In this document: positions 60,171-64,000 of the stretch, in pieces
Layout: each line of letters begins with the position of its first letter
Position numbering within the stretch: position 1 is the stretch's first letter
Source of the DNA: Spirochaetota bacterium
GTDB taxonomy: Bacteria; Spirochaetota; Spirochaetia; Treponematales; Rectinemataceae
Direction of reading: 5' to 3'
NCBI GenBank assembly: GCA_029265615.1
Contig: JAJUIB010000004.1
Coordinates: 1 to 64,000, forward strand
Length of the DNA stretch: 64,000 nucleotides
The notes under the pieces: model-generated
What the model was told of the DNA's origin: nothing
Databases searched by the model: none
Seen by the model: the letters and a program-made list of their open reading frames with translations, nothing else
Made by a program: the position numbers and the translations under genes

Positions 60171-60316
60171 TGCTGGTTGCTGTGAAGGTAAAAAAAGAGC
60201 CGTGCGGGAATCGCGGGGTTCCTGTCGGGAAGGTAAAAAACGTAGGGAGGTAAAAACGGCGGCTCGTGCCGGGCCGCCGGAATAAGGCCGTGCGGGGAGC
60301 TCGGCCTTATTTTTTT
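60171..60316 (+). ncRNA. Candidate sigma54-dependent small RNA
   Basis: This 146-nt stretch is framed by a sigma54-like promoter and a T-tailed hairpin on the + strand. It lies in the only non-coding gap of about 400 bp in the window (59905-60314). It contains three copies of G(A/G)AGGTAAAAA (60184, 60229, 60246), three GGGA elements, and a hairpin CGGCGGC/GCCGCCG (about 60257-60279) before the terminator. No known RNA family is recognised. It could instead be a long 3' UTR of the regulator gene or a short unrecognised peptide gene. Confidence 0.4.
60281..60316 (+). terminator. Rho-independent terminator on the + strand
   Basis: AATAAGGCCG (60281-60290), 11-nt loop, CGGCCTTATT (60302-60311), with seven T at 60310-60316. 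The T-tract is on the + side only, so it ends a rightward transcript, not the convergent gene at 60315. Confidence 0.88.
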
Positions 60317-61190
60317 ATCGTGCCCAGCGGACAGAGCACTCGATTGGTTTCTCGAGCGTGAGGAGGTCGAGGAGGGGGATGCCGAGCATAAAACCGCCTG
60401 CGACCGCTTGTCCGCCCGTCTGGCGTATGATGGCGCCGGGTAGTGCAATGCGCATCGTCAGTGCCGCCCCGTCGAGGGCGGGGAGGGCTTTTTCTCCGAG
60501 GATGCCTATAAGCATCTGGCGGTATTCGCTTGCGCTTACAGGATCCGAATCCAGCGCGGGGGGGGAAAGTGCGGCAAGTACGTCGGGATTAATGCCCGGA
60601 AAAAGATCGAGCAGGGCCGCACCCTGGTCGCGGGCGAGTCGAAGGCGGAATTCTGCCCATCCGGGGCCTTCGCTGTAACGGAACATGTCCGCCGCGGCAA
60701 GTTGGGGATCAGCGGCAAGCTCGGCCAGGCTACGCAGGGCGAGCTCGGCCGCCATCGAATCGCTCGTCGGGGCGCTGGCGCTTACGACGCGGAGGGCGGG
60801 GCGCGCGGCGAGCGAGCGGCGAAACGCCCCAGGGTTGAACAATGGTTCGTCGGGGCCGAGCGAGCCGAGCTTGCGGAGCTTTGTAGCAACTGTGGCGGGA
60901 ACTTCGGCTTTGAGCGTGATGCGCGCCCCGCCCTCCGCAAGAACCGCCACCGCGACCTGCGAGGAACAGGCGCCAAGAAGACCGGCCGAGGCGAGCACGG
61001 CGCCGGCGATCGCGATTCCCGCCAGCGCGAGAAGAAGGACGCGCTTGCCGCGAAACGAGGATACACCTTCTCCGCGCTTCGTTCGCGGTGATCCGCGGAC
61101 GACGACGCCGCCTGCGACGACAAGGGGGCTATCCCCGCGCCGTGGAGTTTTCCACGCCCGCTCTTCGTGTTCCGCACTGCTGTAACGCAT
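60315..61190 (-). CDS. Putative membrane-anchored or lipoprotein of unknown function
   Basis: 291 residues. A 48-residue basic N-terminus precedes one hydrophobic helix (VLLLALAGIAIAGAVLASAGLLGAC) that ends in a lipobox-like LGAC. The rest is a soluble, probably periplasmic domain with no family I know; it is Ala/Leu-rich with SEYRQMLIGILGEKALPAL near the end. AAGGAG stands about 8 nt before the ATG at 61190. If this start is right the protein is a type II anchored protein; with a start closer to the helix it would be a standard lipoprotein. Confidence 0.6.
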   Translation of the reverse strand: MRYSSAEHEERAWKTPRRGDSPLVVAGGVVVRGSPRTKRGEGVSSFRGKRVLLLALAGIAIAGAVLASAGLLGACSSQVAVAVLAEGGARITLKAEVPATVATKLRKLGSLGPDEPLFNPGAFRRSLAARPALRVVSASAPTSDSMAAELALRSLAELAADPQLAAADMFRYSEGPGWAEFRLRLARDQGAALLDLFPGINPDVLAALSPPALDSDPVSASEYRQMLIGILGEKALPALDGAALTMRIALPGAIIRQTGGQAVAGGFMLGIPLLDLLTLEKPIECSVRWAR

Positions 61191-61402
61191 CGCGATCTCC
61201 TTGCCAGGTGCTTGGTCGCTTCATAAGGTAACACGCGCGGTTCCCAGACGGTTACCGGCGAAGCGGAATTTCGCGCTTTTGTGCCGCGTGCATTTGTTTT
61301 TTTGCGCAGGCAGGCGCAACCAGGATGCGCATCGTCGGTCTAATAAAAAAGGCGGTCATGCCGTTGTTCCGGCGCAAGTGCGACCGCCGCCCCGAGGTGC
61401 GT

Positions 61403-63157
61403 ATGAAGACGAAAGATTCCCCTGAGCCCTGGAAGTTTCTGGATGAGTACCGCGGCACGGCTTTCGAGGGCGAGTGGCCCACCCTGCCTGAGATGTTCGC
61501 GATCACGATGAGCCGCTATCCCGATCGGCCCTGTTTCACCGTCTACGAGCCTGAGCGGGTGAGCCTTTCGTATCGCGAGGCGCGCGAGCGGGTGCTCCGC
61601 GTTTCCCGCTATCTTCGCTCGCTCGGCGTTGGCCGCGATGCAAAGGTCGCGGTGAGCGGCAAAAACTCCCCCGAATGGGCCATCGCCTATCTCGCCGTTC
61701 TCGAGGCGGGTGCCGTCGTCGTCCCGATCGACTACCAGCTTGGTGCGCAGGACATTGCCAAGCTCGTGCGCGCAAGCGATGCGGAGGTCCTCTTTGTCGA
61801 CGAGGAGAAGGCCGACGAGCTTGGCGCCCTGCTCGACGCAAGCTCTGGTGGCCCGCTCAAAGCCCGCTTCTCCCTTGCCGCAGGAAGGTCTGGCTATATT
61901 TACGACCTACCTGACGTGCCCGAAGCGCAGCTACCGCCCCTTGTCCCCGCGCGGGAAGAAGACCTTGCCGCCATTCTTTTTACGAGCGGCACGACGGGTG
62001 TCCCGAAGGGCGTCATGCTCTCGCACCGCAACTTCGTCGCGGATTGCTACCTTGCCCAGGGCAATATGAACATCTACCACACGGACGTGTTCTACGCTCT
62101 TCTCCCCATCCACCACTCCTACACGATGCTCGCGGTATTTATCGAGGCCATCTCCGTCGGCGCGGAACTCGTCTTTGGTAAGCGCATGGTTATCAAGCAG
62201 GTCTTCAAGGACCTCAAAGAGGCCAAGGTCACGATGTTCCTCGGGGTGCCGATGCTCTTTAACAAGGTGCTCGCGGGCATCGAAAAAGGGGTGAGGGAAA
62301 AGGGCCCGCTCGTGCATGCGCTCATTGCGGCGATGATGGCGATTTCCGGGTTCGTGAAAAAAGTGTTCGGCGTCAATCCCGGCAAAAAGATGTTCCACGC
62401 TCTTCTCGACAAGGCAAGCCTTGCTACGAACCGCATCTGCATCTCAGGCGGCGGCCCCCTTGCCCCATCCGTATTCAAAAAGTACAACGAGCTCGGCATC
62501 GACTTTGTGCAGGGCTATGGCCTTACGGAAACCGCCCCGATCCTCACGCTCAATCCGATTTACCACTACAAGGAAACGAGCGTCGGTAAGGTGCTGCCTC
62601 GCGTCGAAATGCGCATCCTCAATCCGGACGCCGAAGGGCGCGGCGAGATCGCGGTGAAAGGGCCGATGGTGATGCTCGGCTATTACAAAATGCCCGAGGA
62701 GACCAAGGCGGTCTTCACCGAGGACGGCTGGTTTAAAACGGGCGATGTCGGCTACCTCGACGCCGAGAACTATCTCTACCTCACGGGACGCGCTAAAAAC
62801 ATGATCGTCACCGAGGGTGGCAAGAACGTCTATCCCGAAGAGATAGAGAATGCGTTCCAGCTTTATGACGAGGTCGAGCAGGTGCTCGTCCGTGGCTACG
62901 AGCTCGATCGCGAGCGGCGGAGCGAAGGCATCGAAGCCTGCCTCTACCCGAACAAGGAGCTCTTTCTTGCGGGCGAAGCGGGTGGGGTGCGGGCCGAGGC
63001 CGGGTGGGCAGCCGCCGAGGCGCGCATGCACGAGATCGTCGACGAGGTCAACCAGGGGCTTTTGCCTTACCAGCGCATCTCGCGGGTGATTGTGCTCAAA
63101 GAGCCGCTCGAGATGACGACCACGAAGAAGATCAAGCGGATCGCAGCGGCAAAGTAG
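61403..63157 (+). CDS. Long-chain acyl-CoA synthetase (AMP-binding enzyme)
   Basis: 584 residues from the chosen start. AMP-binding motifs: LFTSGTTGVPKGVMLSH (P-loop-like), GYGLTETAP, DGWFKTGDVGYLD, and YLTGRAKNMIVTEGGKNVYPEEIE, with the catalytic Lys region at TTTKKIKR. It activates fatty acids to acyl-CoA via acyl-AMP. The ATG at 61403 (GAGG 6 nt upstream) begins where similarity starts (SPEPWKFLDEYRG). An in-frame ATG at 61325 would add 26 basic residues and cannot be excluded. Confidence 0.9.
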   Translation: MKTKDSPEPWKFLDEYRGTAFEGEWPTLPEMFAITMSRYPDRPCFTVYEPERVSLSYREARERVLRVSRYLRSLGVGRDAKVAVSGKNSPEWAIAYLAVLEAGAVVVPIDYQLGAQDIAKLVRASDAEVLFVDEEKADELGALLDASSGGPLKARFSLAAGRSGYIYDLPDVPEAQLPPLVPAREEDLAAILFTSGTTGVPKGVMLSHRNFVADCYLAQGNMNIYHTDVFYALLPIHHSYTMLAVFIEAISVGAELVFGKRMVIKQVFKDLKEAKVTMFLGVPMLFNKVLAGIEKGVREKGPLVHALIAAMMAISGFVKKVFGVNPGKKMFHALLDKASLATNRICISGGGPLAPSVFKKYNELGIDFVQGYGLTETAPILTLNPIYHYKETSVGKVLPRVEMRILNPDAEGRGEIAVKGPMVMLGYYKMPEETKAVFTEDGWFKTGDVGYLDAENYLYLTGRAKNMIVTEGGKNVYPEEIENAFQLYDEVEQVLVRGYELDRERRSEGIEACLYPNKELFLAGEAGGVRAEAGWAAAEARMHEIVDEVNQGLLPYQRISRVIVLKEPLEMTTTKKIKRIAAAK

Positions 63158-63159
63158 CG

Positions 63160-64000
63160 CTATCCCTGATCATTGGCCGCTTTGCGCCGCTTGGCCGGCA
63201 CGATGAGCTCGTAGCGGGTCGGTCCCGAAGCATCGATGTTGAGTGTGGCGCCGAGTTGATGCGCGAGCGATTCAATGAGGACAAGACCGAGGCGGCCGCT
63301 TGCACGGGCGGCCGCAAGGTCGAAGCCGGGACCGTCATCGGTTATGCTAAGCCGATAGCCGCCTTCGAGCGGCTCGAGGATGAGCTCGACCTTGGGCGGC
63401 CGGCCCCCGCGGCCGGCGTATTTGAGGGCGTTTGAGAGTATCTCGTTGACGATGAGGCCGACGGGGATGGCGCCCTCGATGTCGACCCGCAGCCCTGCCG
63501 CCTCGCCCGCCGTCCATCCTGCGGGGCAGGCTGCGCCGAGGACGTTCGCGTAGATGTCGCCAAGATACTCCCCGAGGTCGACGGTGGCGAAATCCGAGGA
63601 TCGATAGAGCTTTTCGTGGACGAGCGCAAGGGTGCGGACCCGCTCTGAACTTTCGCTGAGCGCCGCCTCCGCCTCGGGCGAGAGGTCCCGTCCGCGCTGG
63701 AGCGAGAGCAGGCTCGCGACGATCTGCAGGTTGTTTTTTACCCGGTGGTGGAGCTCCCGCAAGAGCACCTCGCGTTGGGCGAGCGCCGCTTCGAGCGCGG
63801 CCTCGTGTTCGGTGACGCGCGCGCGCATGTGGGAAAAATTCTCCGCGAGCTCGATGAGTTCGAGCGCGGCGGGTTTGTTGCGGGGGATGCGGGGCGCCTC
63901 GAGGGAGCGTGTCGCGGCGAGGAGGGCCGCAACGGGCCGCGTGACGCGTTCGGACAGGGTGCGCGCAAGGGCGAGTGAGGCGACAAGCCCCAGAAGGGAT
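63160..64000 (-). CDS. HAMP/HisKA_2 sensor histidine kinase, 5' part beyond the window
   Basis: The frame is open to the right edge. From the edge inward: end of a membrane helix (LLGLVASLALA), a HAMP-like region (LSERVTRPVAALLAATRSLE), a linker, the HisKA_2 phospho-His box (VLLRELHHRVKNNLQIVASLLSLQ) and a HATPase (GLIVNEILSNALKYA; ITDDGPGFDL; GRLGLVLIESL). This kinase class often signals through single-domain regulators or general stress pathways. An internal ATG at 63828 would omit HAMP and is not the real start. It ends 2 bp from the convergent acyl-CoA synthetase gene. Confidence 0.88.
   Translation of the reverse strand, partial: SLLGLVASLALARTLSERVTRPVAALLAATRSLEAPRIPRNKPAALELIELAENFSHMRARVTEHEAALEAALAQREVLLRELHHRVKNNLQIVASLLSLQRGRDLSPEAEAALSESSERVRTLALVHEKLYRSSDFATVDLGEYLGDIYANVLGAACPAGWTAGEAAGLRVDIEGAIPVGLIVNEILSNALKYAGRGGRPPKVELILEPLEGGYRLSITDDGPGFDLAAARASGRLGLVLIESLAHQLGATLNIDASGPTRYELIVPAKRRKAANDQG

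Noticed and set aside
60010-60285. 91-codon open frame on the plus strand in the gap after the NtrC-type gene
   Set aside because: Highly basic, no family match, no ribosome site, and it runs across the sigma54-like promoter. The hairpins and terminator better fit an RNA gene, though a short peptide cannot be fully excluded.

Overview
The window (about 64 kb, GC-rich) reads as a contiguous piece of bacterial chromosome from a fermentative anaerobe, most likely a high-GC spirochaete. This rests on the gene mix: a multimeric [FeFe]-hydrogenase operon of the electron-bifurcating HydABC type, 7TM-type cyclases and kinases, many TPR/HDOD/GGDEF/chemotaxis signalling proteins, and an OmpA-type outer membrane protein. 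No rRNA, tRNA or CRISPR array was found. The phylum is an inference from gene content only.

Layout. 0-0.7 kb: the end of an IS256-like element that has cut off a GH42 beta-galactosidase gene. 0.7-2.9 kb: a receptor-type adenylate cyclase. 3.0-8.1 kb: hydrogenase operon (HydC, a HATPase protein, a thioredoxin-like ferredoxin, HydB, HydA) with a good sigma70 promoter and a strong terminator. 8.2-10.9 kb: ArfB, an Rsm22-like methyltransferase, a copper-chaperone-like HMA protein and a YkgJ-type Cys-cluster protein. 11-16.7 kb: an amino-sugar locus (BadF-type sugar kinase, tandem GNAT, NagA, NagB, MFS transporter behind a perfect inverted repeat). 16.7-26.4 kb: MATE exporter, EttA, MarC, EamA, an ABC exporter behind a MerR-type promoter with a broken merR gene, a GGDEF protein, and a cysteine desulfidase/serine dehydratase-family enzyme. 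26.5-32.8 kb: a small membrane protein, transketolase, a six-TM chemotaxis protein and UvrC. 32.8-42.6 kb: a secreted LamG/FN3 protein, a large TPR protein, an HDOD protein, an MBL hydrolase, a hybrid kinase and a response regulator. 42.5-52.9 kb: a CPC-type metal ATPase with its ArsR/CadC repressor, pyruvate kinase, a YgiQ radical SAM protein, a PF10107-type nuclease-like protein, an ABC exporter and an OmpA-family protein. 53.0-60.3 kb: a regulatory island (CBS-HATPase, DRTGG, PHP, a giant hybrid kinase, an NtrC-type regulator) followed by a candidate sigma54-dependent small RNA. 60.3-64 kb: a probable membrane-anchored protein, an acyl-CoA synthetase and a HAMP/HisKA_2 kinase cut by the window edge.

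How it fits together. Sugars enter glycolysis through NagA/NagB, transketolase and pyruvate kinase, and excess reductant can leave as H2 through HydABC. CBS-HATPase, DRTGG and PHP genes are common neighbours of hydABC in clostridia. Here they sit 45 kb away, joined to a two-component system, while one HATPase gene stays inside the hyd operon. Three observations deserve most attention: (1) about ten genes have a -10-like hexamer 6-8 nt before ATG and no Shine-Dalgarno, which suggests widespread leaderless transcription; (2) a sigma54-like promoter, an upstream palindrome and a + strand terminator frame a 146-nt non-coding stretch just after an NtrC-family regulator; (3) a MerR-type operator and the ABC exporter it should control survive, although the merR gene has lost its middle.
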